Assembly: GCA_030447125.1 (NCBI GenBank)
Contig: JAUJLZ010000001.1
Coordinates: 10,312 to 28,312 of the forward strand
DNA: 18,001 nt
Direction of reading: 5' to 3'
Origin: Acidimicrobiales bacterium
GTDB lineage: Bacteria > Actinomycetota > Acidimicrobiia > Acidimicrobiales > CADCSY01
Shown: one piece after another, positions 1 to 6,763 of the stretch
Layout: every line of letters begins with the position of its first letter
Position numbering within the stretch: position 1 is the first letter of the stretch
The notes under the pieces: model-generated
What the model was told of the DNA's origin: nothing
The model's input: the letters and a program-made list of their open reading frames with translations, nothing else
The model's database searches: none
Program-made: the position numbers and the translations under genes

Positions 1-157
1 TCGTGCTCACCGGCGACGTCCACGCCAGTTGGGTAGCCGATCTCAAGGCCGATTTGTGAGCCGGCCGGGAGCCCCAGTGGAGACCCGGGCGTCGTTCGTC
101 ATCGAGGCGGGCCAGCCGGGCGTGGTCCAGGTGCAAGGTTCCCCGAGCGTGGTCTGA
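1..157 (+). pseudogene. phoD-type alkaline phosphatase, 3' remnant with internal deletion and frame change
   Basis: Two pieces of the same family lie in different frames. From base 3 the reading is VLTGDVHASWVADLKADL and then TGA at 57-59. This is the metal-binding GDxHxxW segment of PhoD-like phosphatases. From about base 53, in another frame, the reading is FVSRPGAPVETRASFVIEAG and onward to a TGA at 155-157, which matches the usual extreme C-terminus of the same family. In intact proteins roughly 100 residues separate these segments, including the FVGTS-type region and the strands before the tail. Here they touch. The simplest reading is an internal deletion that also shifted the frame, so the protein would end at base 59 without its C-terminal part. 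An assembly error at this joint would look the same. The gene begins outside the window. Its tail (99-157) lies antisense to the 3' end of the phosphatase gene on the minus strand. Confidence 0.72.
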
Positions 158-1343
158 GCGCAGTCAGGGCGCGGTCGCGCTCCGTCGGGCCGTGCCAGTC
201 GAGGACGACGACGGTGGCGTCGTCGTTGAGCTGTCCGGCCCGGTGGCTGAGGGCGTCGCTGGTCACGAGTCGCACGGTCTCTGCCGGGGGAATCGAACGG
301 GTCGCCAGCAACAGGTCGACGAGGCGCGCTTCACCGTAGGTGGTGCCGGCATCAGACGTGGCCTCGGTGATCCCGTCGGTGAAGAGCACCAGTCGGTCTC
401 CGGGCAGAAGGTCGAAGCGCTGTGGGCGGTACGTGGTTCGGGCGAACATGCCGAGCGGAGGTTGCGCTTCCAGGGGGACCCGCTGACACCTTCCTACCCG
501 CAGGATGAGGGGTGGGAGGTGCCCTGCGTTGATCAGGGCGGTGGCGCCGGAGGGCACGTCGACGAGCAACAGGGCGGCAGTCACGAAGTCCTCTCCTCCG
601 AACTGGGCGGCCAAGGCGCGGTTGGCGGCCGTCGCCTGCTCGACCACACCCTCGCCCCGGCGCCGGCTGTTGCGCAGGGCGGTGATGGCCAGGGCTCCCA
701 GGAGGGCGGCATGCAACCCGTGGCCGCGGCCATCGCTGATCCCCAGGATGAGGCGGTCGGCCTCCACGGCGTAGTCGAAGGTGTCGCCACCGATGTCGTA
801 GGCGGGCTCGAGGTTGCCGGCGATGGAGAAGCTGGCGTGGGCGAAGGCCAGGACCGGCAGCAGCTCCCATTGGATCTCCGCGGCCAGGCTGAGGTCGCGG
901 CGACGGCGGATGCGCTCGAAGTGGTCGGTGTAGCGCCGGGCCCCGTTGATGACGTGGGCGAGCAGCGAGGCCACCTGGACCAGATGGTCCTGGGTCCCAT
1001 CCCGGACCTCTTCGGCGAGGCGGACGTCGAGGACGCCGACGCGTTCCTCGCGCACGGTGATGGCGACGCACAGCCGCCGTCGACCCTGGTCGACCTGCAC
1101 CTGCTGTTCCCGGTAGCAGCGGCCAGCCATGCTTCCCTCGACCGACTGGCTCCCGGCGCGGGGCGACCCACCTTCCCCAAGGACGGGTTCGAGTGTCTGG
1201 GACTCGTAGTCGGCGAGCAGGATGGTGCAGGAGGAGACCCCCACGGCCAGCGCCAGCTCGGCGCGCAGGACGTCGGCCAGGGCGAAGGGCGGAGCGGCGT
1301 CGAGCGCCGCGAGCAACTGGCCAAGCGAGCGCGTGGGCACCAC
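99..1343 (-). CDS. GAF-domain PP2C-type serine phosphatase (RsbU/SpoIIE family)
   Basis: 414 residues. An N-terminal GAF-like sensor (about 20-135) is joined by a charged helical linker to a SpoIIE/PP2C catalytic domain (about 150-382). The linker ends in SLAAEIQWELLP (152-163), the typical lead-in to RsbU-type domains. Metal-site motifs are present: GGDTFDY (185-191), SDGRGHG (203-209), NAGHLPPL (272-279), FTDGITEA (321-328) and DDATVVVLD (374-382). Family members dephosphorylate anti-sigma-factor antagonists in response to a signal sensed by the N-terminal domain; the signal here is unknown. The start is GTG at 1341-1343 followed by a second GTG codon, with GAGGGAGC about 8 nt upstream as ribosome site. 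It lies 13 bp after the peptidase gene on the same strand, so the two are probably co-transcribed. No anti-sigma factor or antagonist lies nearby. The last ~30 residues are Pro/Arg-rich and overlap the phoD remnant antisense. Confidence 0.9.
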   Translation of the reverse strand: MVPTRSLGQLLAALDAAPPFALADVLRAELALAVGVSSCTILLADYESQTLEPVLGEGGSPRAGSQSVEGSMAGRCYREQQVQVDQGRRRLCVAITVREERVGVLDVRLAEEVRDGTQDHLVQVASLLAHVINGARRYTDHFERIRRRRDLSLAAEIQWELLPVLAFAHASFSIAGNLEPAYDIGGDTFDYAVEADRLILGISDGRGHGLHAALLGALAITALRNSRRRGEGVVEQATAANRALAAQFGGEDFVTAALLLVDVPSGATALINAGHLPPLILRVGRCQRVPLEAQPPLGMFARTTYRPQRFDLLPGDRLVLFTDGITEATSDAGTTYGEARLVDLLLATRSIPPAETVRLVTSDALSHRAGQLNDDATVVVLDWHGPTERDRALTALRPRSGNLAPGPRPAGPPR

Positions 1344-1356
1344 GGATCGAGCTCCC

Positions 1357-2283
1357 TCAGCGACCGTTGGCCGAGAAGTGCATGAAGTCCCTGCTGGAAC
1401 GCCACTTCCCGCCCCAGCCCCACCCGATGTCGGCGAAGGCCGACGTCACCACATCTCCGCCGAGGATCATGCCCGGCCGTTCCTCGGCACGGTCGATGTA
1501 GGCCGAGGCCAGCTCGGGGAGCACCACGTCCCCCTTGAGGTAGGGGTTGTGGAAGGGGTTGATGTCGACGGCGCGGCCGTAGGCGTGCTCGGACCACGAT
1601 GTCTCGCCCCGTGACGGCCGGCAGACGAACGAACCGGTGTTGTTGCCGTCGCCGGTGGGGTGGAGGTCCAGCTCCTCGGATCGGGTGATGCGCATCTCCT
1701 CGATGGGGAAGCGGGCGGCGTGGAGGTTGCGAAAGACGTCCACGACGTCATCGGCGGCATCGGCGTGGACCAGCAGTTCGCCGGTGTGGGGCCGATCGTC
1801 GAAGCCCCAGAAGCTCACCGTCAGGTAGCGCAGGTCGTCCTTGTCCACGGGGCACGCCGGGTCCCAGGTGGAGCGGGCCAGCACGTCCTCGGGCACCGTC
1901 ACCACCGAGGAGGTGAAGGTTGCGTCCGGGGGCGCGGGCGCCACGTCGATGGTGGCCAGCCGCCGGTCGACCAGTTCGGGCGGCGTGGGTTGGACCTCCC
2001 CGTAGCCGTTCGGGCCCAGGGGGAGCGGACGGGTGCCGAGCCACGACGGCGGGGCCGCCACGCCGTTGGGCGGCCACGGGGAGGCGGCCACGGGGAGGGG
2101 CGCCGGCGCCGGTGCCTGGGTGGGCGGGACGGGAGGCGACGAGGTGGAGGCCGTCGCCTCGACTGGGGGAGCGGTGGCCCCTTCCGGGGACGGCCCAGCA
2201 CTGCTCCCGCACGCCGCCAGGACCAACGTGGCAACGAGCAGCACCCCGGCGAAGCGCCAACCCCTCGATCCTGCGATGCGCAC
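1357..2283 (-). CDS. Lipoprotein with M15-type D-Ala-D-Ala carboxypeptidase-like domain
   Basis: 308 residues. The N-terminus is a lipoprotein signal: a hydrophobic stretch then LVLAAC with the lipidated Cys at 25. A Pro/Ala-rich linker (about 31-80) spans the cell wall zone. The C-terminal third carries the peptidase M15 zinc signature: SEHAYGRAVDIN (231-242; His233 and Asp240) and DFMHF (299-303; His302). This is the layout of VanY/M15C-like peptidases that trim peptidoglycan stem peptides or act in wall turnover. The substrate is not readable from sequence. The start is GTG at 2281-2283; TAGCCT sits 6 nt upstream, so the mRNA is probably leaderless. The stop lies 13 bp before the phosphatase start, suggesting a two-gene operon. 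The known function of any partner is not implied by this arrangement. Confidence 0.85.
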   Translation of the reverse strand: MRIAGSRGWRFAGVLLVATLVLAACGSSAGPSPEGATAPPVEATASTSSPPVPPTQAPAPAPLPVAASPWPPNGVAAPPSWLGTRPLPLGPNGYGEVQPTPPELVDRRLATIDVAPAPPDATFTSSVVTVPEDVLARSTWDPACPVDKDDLRYLTVSFWGFDDRPHTGELLVHADAADDVVDVFRNLHAARFPIEEMRITRSEELDLHPTGDGNNTGSFVCRPSRGETSWSEHAYGRAVDINPFHNPYLKGDVVLPELASAYIDRAEERPGMILGGDVVTSAFADIGWGWGGKWRSSRDFMHFSANGR

Positions 2284-2295
2284 TGGCCGAGGCTA
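2284..2295 (-). promoter_or_regulatory. Leaderless-type promoter -10 box for the M15 lipoprotein
   Basis: On the minus strand TAGCCT (2290-2295) lies 6 nt before the GTG start. The spacing leaves no room for a ribosome site. It matches the same arrangement in front of several other genes in the window. Confidence 0.5.
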
Positions 2296-2389
2296 CTGAG
2301 GGTTGCGGCCGCGACCGCATCGCCCTGCTCATCTTCCCTGTGCGGCTACAGTGCTCCCCGCCTTGCCCCCGTCGACCTCAGGAGCCCCG

Positions 2390-2899
2390 ATGAGCGCCGC
2401 ACGCTCTCGCACCCGCCAGCCCGTGGTGGCGTTCCTTGCCCGGGAGCTCGACGAGGAGGGTCTGCGAGCCAGTGGCTGGGTGCCCACCGCCACCAGCGCC
2501 CGCTGGTTCGCCACCTACGGCGGGGGACGTCTCAACCAGCCCTACAAGATGCCGGGGCCGGCTGGTTCTTTCACCCGGTTCCGGGGCGACCATCCCGAGG
2601 CGCTCTACCGCGTCGACAGCGCCGGTGGCTGGTTCCTCGACGCCGCCAGCGGCGAATGGCAACCCCACGACGCCCCCCTGCGCCTAGCCCTGCTCGAGGA
2701 TCTGAACCCCGAGGAGGTGGAAGCGCTGTACGAGCTCGACGACTGGGGCTCGTGGTACTTCGACTACGAGGGAGGCAACTGGGAGCTGGCACCCGCCCCC
2801 AGCCTGTCGTACTACCTCGCCGACCTGGTGATCCACGAGGTCAGCGAGTCTGAGGCGACCAGGGTGGCTGCCGCCCTGGGGGCGCCGAGCGCCGTTTAG
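2390..2899 (+). CDS. Hypothetical protein with duplicated ~41-residue Trp-rich module
   Basis: 169 residues, family not recognised. The start is ATG 2390 with AGGAGC 5 nt upstream; a longer reading back to 2303 has poor composition. There is no signal peptide or membrane segment, so it is likely cytoplasmic. The protein contains two aligned copies of a module: residues 70-105 and 111-146 share EALYxxDxxGxWxxDxxxGxW, then AP at equivalent positions, at a constant offset of 41 residues. A third, weaker copy (WFATYGGGRL at 39-48) sits 42 residues before the first. Aromatic residues at fixed spacing suggest a small beta-repeat fold used for binding, which is inference. It is acidic in the C-terminal half. 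It ends convergent with the cold-shock gene. A candidate -10 TACAGT lies at 2347-2352, which would give a leader of about 30 nt. Confidence 0.75.
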   Translation: MSAARSRTRQPVVAFLARELDEEGLRASGWVPTATSARWFATYGGGRLNQPYKMPGPAGSFTRFRGDHPEALYRVDSAGGWFLDAASGEWQPHDAPLRLALLEDLNPEEVEALYELDDWGSWYFDYEGGNWELAPAPSLSYYLADLVIHEVSESEATRVAAALGAPSAV

Positions 2900-2909
2900 A
2901 AGGACCAGA

Positions 2910-2931
2910 GGCTGCGGTGACGGGCGCAGCC
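2910..2931. terminator. Hairpin between convergent genes, possible terminator
   Basis: GGCTGCG (2910-2916) pairs perfectly with CGCAGCC (2925-2931) around an 8-nt loop, 10 nt after the stop of the Trp-rich protein gene and about 30 nt beyond the 3' end of the cold-shock gene. No T-run follows on either side, so termination is only a guess. Confidence 0.35.
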
Positions 2932-2960
2932 GTGGCCGAGCGGCCCGCTGCCGACGCCGG

Positions 2961-3161
2961 TCAGATGGTGGTGACGTTCTGGGCCTGGTCGCCCTTGGGG
3001 CCCTGGGTCACCTCGAACTCGACGGCTTGGCCCTCCTCGAGGGACTTGTAGCCCGAGCCGTTGATGGCGGTGTAGTGGACGAAGAGATCCGAGCCGCCCT
3101 CACGCTGGATGAACCCGTAGCCCTTTTCAGCGTTGAACCACTTGACGGTGCCGGTTGCCAC
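2961..3161 (-). CDS. Cold-shock domain protein (CspA family)
   Basis: 66 residues, the usual length for a single cold-shock domain, an OB-fold that binds single-stranded RNA and DNA and keeps mRNA unstructured. It begins [13 protein letters not shown]1 is KGYGFIQ (13-19) and RNP2 is LFVHY (26-30). It ends in the family's typical QNVTTI-like tail. The chosen start is GTG at 3159-3161, because the family begins exactly here and AAGGGGG lies about 8 nt upstream. An open frame continues upstream to 3257, but its residues are not cold-shock-like and are probably the 5' leader. It is a monocistronic gene with its own promoter at 3223-3251. Confidence 0.95.
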   Translation of the reverse strand: MATGTVKWFNAEKGYGFIQREGGSDLFVHYTAINGSGYKSLEEGQAVEFEVTQGPKGDQAQNVTTI

Positions 3162-3222
3162 AACCGAACCCCCTTGTTGCTCGATGGGGTCGGCCTGGCG
3201 CACGTACCCACTTGATGGAGGA

Positions 3223-3251
3223 AAACTAGCACCGGCGGGCACCGGTGTCAT
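3223..3251 (-). promoter_or_regulatory. Sigma70-type promoter for the cold-shock gene
   Basis: Reading the minus strand, ATGACA (3251-3246) and TAGTTT (3228-3223) are separated by exactly 17 nt, close to the TTGACA/TAnnnT consensus. Transcription would begin near 3216, leaving a 5' leader of about 55 nt before the GTG. A leader is common for cold-shock genes. The spacer contains two CCGGTG copies. Confidence 0.6.
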
Positions 3252-3287
3252 CGCCATCGTGGCCCCCGTCGAGCCCCCAGCTGAGGC

Positions 3288-3920
3288 TCAGATGGAAAGG
3301 GCCGCAGACACCACCACCAGGACGAGGATGGAGGCGTTGTAGGCCAGGTGGGCCAAGGTGGCCTCCCGCAGGGCCACGACCCGTCCCCCTCGCCGGAAGC
3401 CCCACAGGTAGACCGCGGTGAACCACCAGCCGCCCAGCGCCAGAGCCAGGGCCACGCCGAGGGGGATGCCGATGATGGCATGGGTCAGCCCGAAGACCAC
3501 GCCCATGGCCAGGCGCCTCGCCGTAGACCAGGCTTCGGCGCCGAGGCGAAAGGTCCGCTCCTCGGCGGCGGCGAAGAGCGGGAGGCCGGGGAGCAAGAGG
3601 ATGACGAAGACCAGCGGGATGACGACCTCGAGCGAGGTCCCGGTCGTGGCCGTGGTCCCCCCGGTGACCGGGTTGCCCACTCCTCCGATTGCGCTCCACC
3701 AGCCCACGTCCAGGCCGGGAACCCCGAGGAGGATGTAGGCAGCAGTGACGACCGCAGTGAGCACGAAGGGCACGGGAACGAGGTGGCGGGGCCGGACGCC
3801 GCTCCAGAGGGAAAGCACCTCGCTGCGCAGAGGGGGGCGCACGGCACGTCCAGCCACGGTGACCAGGCGCAGGCCCACCAGAGCCAGCACGGTGAAGGTC
3901 ACCACATCGAGGAGGGCCAT
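3288..3920 (-). CDS. CPBP-family intramembrane metalloprotease-like protein
   Basis: 210 residues, mostly hydrophobic, with about six predicted membrane segments. The three CPBP (Abi/CAAX protease-like) motifs are all present in order: EERTFR (EExxxR; Glu120, Glu121, Arg125), FGLTH (FxxxH; Phe143, His147) and HLAYN (HxxxN; His191, Asn195). In characterised relatives the Glu and His residues form the active site within the membrane. Substrates of most bacterial members are unknown, and some act on peptides or prenylated proteins. The start is ATG 3918-3920, where the hydrophobic region begins; AGGGTGG lies upstream. It is divergent from the MgtE-like gene across 148 bp that contain a structured inverted repeat. 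A role beside a cation transporter is not evident. Confidence 0.82.
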   Translation of the reverse strand: MALLDVVTFTVLALVGLRLVTVAGRAVRPPLRSEVLSLWSGVRPRHLVPVPFVLTAVVTAAYILLGVPGLDVGWWSAIGGVGNPVTGGTTATTGTSLEVVIPLVFVILLLPGLPLFAAAEERTFRLGAEAWSTARRLAMGVVFGLTHAIIGIPLGVALALALGGWWFTAVYLWGFRRGGRVVALREATLAHLAYNASILVLVVVSAALSI

Positions 3921-3986
3921 GGCCGTTCCACCCTGCCAGGTGCACGGCCGGGTCCGACCGTCGCATGGTCGTCGGCCTGGCACCAA

Positions 3987-4034
3987 CGTTCTTTCGGCGG
4001 TGAGGCCCAGGCCCTGGGCCTGGGCGAAAGAACG
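3987..4034. repeat. Inverted repeat with nested hairpin, copy 1 (CPBP/MgtE intergenic)
   Basis: CGTTCTTTCG (3987-3996) and CGAAAGAACG (4025-4034) are perfect 10-bp arms. Between them a 9-nt unpaired stretch (3997-4005) is followed by an inner stem CCCAGGC/GCCTGGG (4006-4012 with 4018-4024) whose right side directly abuts the outer right arm. The same arms and layout recur at 9257-9308. The right arm ends 34 nt before the MgtE-like ATG and the left arm begins 66 nt from the CPBP ATG. Confidence 0.75.
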
Positions 4035-4068
4035 GTGGTGGGAAGCGATCGGCAAGACTCCACCCCTG

Positions 4069-5304
4069 ATGCAGCGAAGACGTCTCCGGCCTTTGGCGCG
4101 CCTGCAGGCCCTGCTCGGGCCCGACACCGCCGGCACCCGCCAGAGCCTCACCGCGCTCGGCCTCAGCACCCTGACCAGCTTGGCCGCCGGTGTCACCCTG
4201 GGCGCCATCACCGGCACCCTCGAGCGCCTACCCGGCCTCCTCGTGCTGGTGCCGGCGTCCATCGGCATGCGGGGGAACATCTTCGGCGCCCTGGGCAGCC
4301 GCCTGAGCACCGCCATCCACACCGGGACCTTCGGCTTGTCGCGCCGGCCCGACACCGTCGTCGGCCAAAACGTCATCGCCGCCGTGGTCCTCACCGTCGT
4401 CACCGCCGTCGTGCTGGCGGGCATCACCAAGGCCGTGGCGGTGGCCCTTGGTCTGGCCGAGACGATCTCCGTCCTCGACCTGGTGGTCATCTCGGTCGTG
4501 GGCGCGGTCTTGTCGTCGGTGGTGGTGTTGGTCTTCACTTTGGCCCTGGCCGCCGGATCCGTGCGCTTCGGTTGGGACCTCGACAACGTGAACGCCCCGC
4601 TGGTGGCGTCGGTCGGTGACGTGGTGGGACTGCCCTCGCTGTGGGTTGCGTCCCTCCTGGTCGGTCTGGGAGCGTTCACCGACGTTGTGGGAGGCCTCTT
4701 GGTGGTGATGTCGGTCGTCTCGCTGATGGTCGCCCTGCGCTCGCGTCTGGTGCTGTTGGTCCGGGTGCTGCGAGAGTCGGTGCCCATCTTGTCCGTCGCC
4801 GGTTTCGTCAGCGTGGTGGCAGGGATCGCGATCGAGGGCCGCTTGTCGACCTTCACCGCCCTGCCCGCGCTGCTCGTCCTGCTGCCTGGCCATCTCAGCA
4901 CCGCCGGCGCCCTTGGAGGCGTGCTGGCCAACCGTCTCTCGAGCAAGATCCACCTCGGTGTCGTCCAGGTCGCGGCGGTGCCCGGACGCGAGGCTCGTCG
5001 CGACATCACCTTTGTGATCCTGCTGGCGATTCCCGTCTTCGCCCTCAACGCCGCTGTGGCCGAGCTCGCCACCCACCTCATCGGCAAGGCCAGCCCCGGG
5101 CTCGTCCTGCTGGTGGCCGCTTCCCTGATCGGAGGCCTGCTGGCCGTGGGCTTTGCGGTGCTGATCGCCTACTACGGGACGCTCGGTGCCGTACGCCTGG
5201 GCCTCGACCCCGACACCTACGGCGTGCCCATGGTGACCTCGTCGATCGACCTGGTGGGCGCCTTCAGCCTGATCTTCGCCATCGTGGCTCTCGGCCTCGT
5301 CTGA
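4069..5304 (+). CDS. MgtE-like (SLC41-type) divalent cation transporter, membrane core only
   Basis: 411 residues with about ten hydrophobic segments forming two related halves. The first half has PASIGMRGNIFGALGSRLST (62-81) and the second LPGHLSTAGALGGVLANRLS (272-291) at equivalent positions. Acidic signatures SVGDVVGLPS (181-190) and SSIDLVGAFS (391-400) repeat likewise. This is the MgtE/SLC41 integral membrane domain duplicated within one chain. In classic MgtE the acidic residues line the Mg2+ path, and separate cytosolic N and CBS domains gate it. Both cytosolic domains are absent here. The start is ATG 4069, chosen because family similarity begins at once; no strong ribosome site is visible. 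The stop lies 23 bp before the PhoU-TrkA_C gene, so the pair is probably functionally linked. Mg2+ as substrate is inferred from family. Confidence 0.88.
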   Translation: MQRRRLRPLARLQALLGPDTAGTRQSLTALGLSTLTSLAAGVTLGAITGTLERLPGLLVLVPASIGMRGNIFGALGSRLSTAIHTGTFGLSRRPDTVVGQNVIAAVVLTVVTAVVLAGITKAVAVALGLAETISVLDLVVISVVGAVLSSVVVLVFTLALAAGSVRFGWDLDNVNAPLVASVGDVVGLPSLWVASLLVGLGAFTDVVGGLLVVMSVVSLMVALRSRLVLLVRVLRESVPILSVAGFVSVVAGIAIEGRLSTFTALPALLVLLPGHLSTAGALGGVLANRLSSKIHLGVVQVAAVPGREARRDITFVILLAIPVFALNAAVAELATHLIGKASPGLVLLVAASLIGGLLAVGFAVLIAYYGTLGAVRLGLDPDTYGVPMVTSSIDLVGAFSLIFAIVALGLV

Positions 5305-5311
5305 CGCCCAC

Positions 5312-5327
5312 TACCCTGGAGCACTCG
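5312..5327 (+). promoter_or_regulatory. Candidate -10 box and ribosome site before the PhoU/TrkA_C gene
   Basis: TACCCT (5312-5317) lies 10 nt before the GTG and GGAG (5318-5321) 6 nt before it. The gene could be read from the MgtE-like mRNA by its GGAG site or from its own short transcript. Confidence 0.35.
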
Positions 5328-6566
5328 GTGGATGATCGACCGCGAAACCTGCGCACCATGATCTCGGAGGCCAAGGACTCCTGCGAGCTCATGATCGACC
5401 TGGCCTACGCGTCGGTCTACTTCGGGGACCCACAGATGGCCGACGAGGTCGATGAGCTCCAGGACCGGCTCAACGACCTGGTCCACGACATGCGGGCCGT
5501 CTGCGTGCTGGCCGCCCGCTCACCTCGCGACGCCGATTCCATGGCCTCGGTGCTCAGGGTCATCTCCTCGGTCGAACGCATGGGCCACGCCGCGGTCGAC
5601 ATCTCCCGCATCGTGACCCACCGCGTGGGCATCCCTCGCGAGCTGGTCGCCGACCTGTCCGGGGCCGAGGAGGTCAGCCACCGGGTGTCGCTACGGGAGG
5701 GGTCGCACTTCGCCCACCGGCCGCTCTCGGACTTCGAGCTGCCCGTAGCCGTGGGCATGCGGGTCGTGGCCATCCACCGGGGCCGCGACTGGCTGACCGA
5801 CGTGGACGGCGACGAGATCCTGCTACCCGGCGACGTGTTGTTCCTCCACGGCGCGCCGGCGGGCATCTCCCGGCTCCACCAACTGGCCGGGGCCCCCTCG
5901 TGGGAGCCGCCGGAACCGGTGGAGGAGCCCATCCCCTCCGATCTCGACCGGGCCATCGACGTGCTGGTGGAGATGAAGAACATCTCGACCACCTGCGTGG
6001 GCCTGGCCTGGTCGGCGCTGGTGTTGCGCGACGTGGGCCTGGCGGCCGAGGTCAACCACCTGGAGGACCGCCTCGACGAGATGAAGGAGCGGCTGGAGAC
6101 CTGGGTGCTGCGCTCGGCGCCGGTCGCCGCCGACCCGTCGTCGCTGCGGGGCCTGCTGCACCTGGCCCAGGCGGCCGAGGACCTGGGCGACTCGGCCCAG
6201 CAGATGGTGTGGCTCATCGAGAACGAAGAAGAGGTGCACCCGGTGCTGTCACTGGCCCTGGGTGACGCCGACGAGGTGCTCGTCCGCCTCCCTGTGGGCA
6301 AGGGGTCCCGCGTCGAGGGGGCCAGCCTGGCTCAGCTCCACCTCGACATCGACCCCGGGTTCCACGTGCTGGCCATACGCCGGGGCGGCCGCTACGTCTA
6401 CCGCCCCCGCGGGGCCGAGGTGCTCCGAGTCGATGACGAGCTCATCGCCAGCGGTCCCGGGGAAGGCGAGCGCACCCTGGCCGAGCTCTGCGGCTGGCTC
6501 CTGGTCGACGACGAAGAAACCGGCGAAGACGTCCTCGTCCCCGTAGGCAACACCCACCGGCAGTAG
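5328..6566 (+). CDS. PhoU-TrkA_C-PhoU-TrkA_C protein, likely cation transport regulator
   Basis: 412 residues, no membrane segments. Two tandem units are visible. A helical PhoU-like domain (about 10-100, with DPQMADEVDELQDRLNDLVH at 34-53) is followed by a TrkA_C/RCK_C domain (about 115-187). A second PhoU-like domain (about 205-298, with EVNHLEDRLDEMKERL at 241-256) is followed by a second TrkA_C domain (about 312-392). The corresponding PhoU signatures (VDELQDRL and VNHLEDRL) confirm the internal duplication. TrkA_C domains bind small ligands or ions and gate transporters, and PhoU domains act as regulatory helical bundles. The start is GTG 5328 with GGAG at 6 nt, because the next Met (residue 11) would cut into the first helix. 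Its position 23 bp after the MgtE core suggests it supplies that transporter's regulatory part, which is inference. Confidence 0.85.
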   Translation: MDDRPRNLRTMISEAKDSCELMIDLAYASVYFGDPQMADEVDELQDRLNDLVHDMRAVCVLAARSPRDADSMASVLRVISSVERMGHAAVDISRIVTHRVGIPRELVADLSGAEEVSHRVSLREGSHFAHRPLSDFELPVAVGMRVVAIHRGRDWLTDVDGDEILLPGDVLFLHGAPAGISRLHQLAGAPSWEPPEPVEEPIPSDLDRAIDVLVEMKNISTTCVGLAWSALVLRDVGLAAEVNHLEDRLDEMKERLETWVLRSAPVAADPSSLRGLLHLAQAAEDLGDSAQQMVWLIENEEEVHPVLSLALGDADEVLVRLPVGKGSRVEGASLAQLHLDIDPGFHVLAIRRGGRYVYRPRGAEVLRVDDELIASGPGEGERTLAELCGWLLVDDEETGEDVLVPVGNTHRQ

Positions 6567-6725
6567 CCGTCCCGGCGAGGCCGACGACCAAGTCGGAGCC
6601 TGCCGCCGGCCACGACCGCCGGCGAAGCCGGCCCCCACCTGGCTGGCGGCCCAGCGAGCGAAGCGAGGAGAAAGGTGTTCAGCGCGGAGGGCGCCGGCTC
6701 TGTCGGTGCCCGGAGCACGATCAGT
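6567..6725. other. Intergenic region between convergent genes, several hairpins
   Basis: No gene is credible here. Three inverted repeats can be read: CCGAC/GTCGG (6581-6585 with 6592-6596), CGCCGGC/GCCGGCG (6604-6610 with 6618-6624), and GGGCGCCG/CGGTGCCC (6689-6696 with 6704-6711, one G-T pair). A 12-nt GAGCGAAGCGAG (6656-6667) is the core of the loop of the element at 6726-6757. The first hairpins could end transcription from the PhoU/TrkA_C gene, but no T-runs follow. Confidence 0.5.
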
Positions 6726-6757
6726 TCGGCGGAACGGAGCGAAGCGAGTGACGCCGA
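6726..6757 (-). repeat. Post-stop hairpin with conserved 20-nt loop, copy A (after corA)
   Basis: In the sense of the corA gene, TCGGCG pairs with CGCCGA around the 20-nt loop TCACTCGCTTCGCTCCGTTC. It starts 6 nt after the corA stop codon. The identical loop with a different paired stem occurs at 10633-10664, again just after a stop codon and in the same orientation to its gene. Confidence 0.75.
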
Positions 6758-6763
6758 GGCTCG

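Noticed and set aside
192..1385. Long plus-strand reading frame opposite the phosphatase gene
   Set aside because: It is antisense to a clear GAF-PP2C gene; the residues are Gly/Val/Asp-rich without domain motifs, as expected for the complement of high-GC coding DNA.
3921..5087. Minus-strand open extension of the CPBP gene across the MgtE-like gene
   Set aside because: The extension is Arg/Thr/Ser-rich and antisense to the transporter; CPBP similarity begins at ATG 3920.
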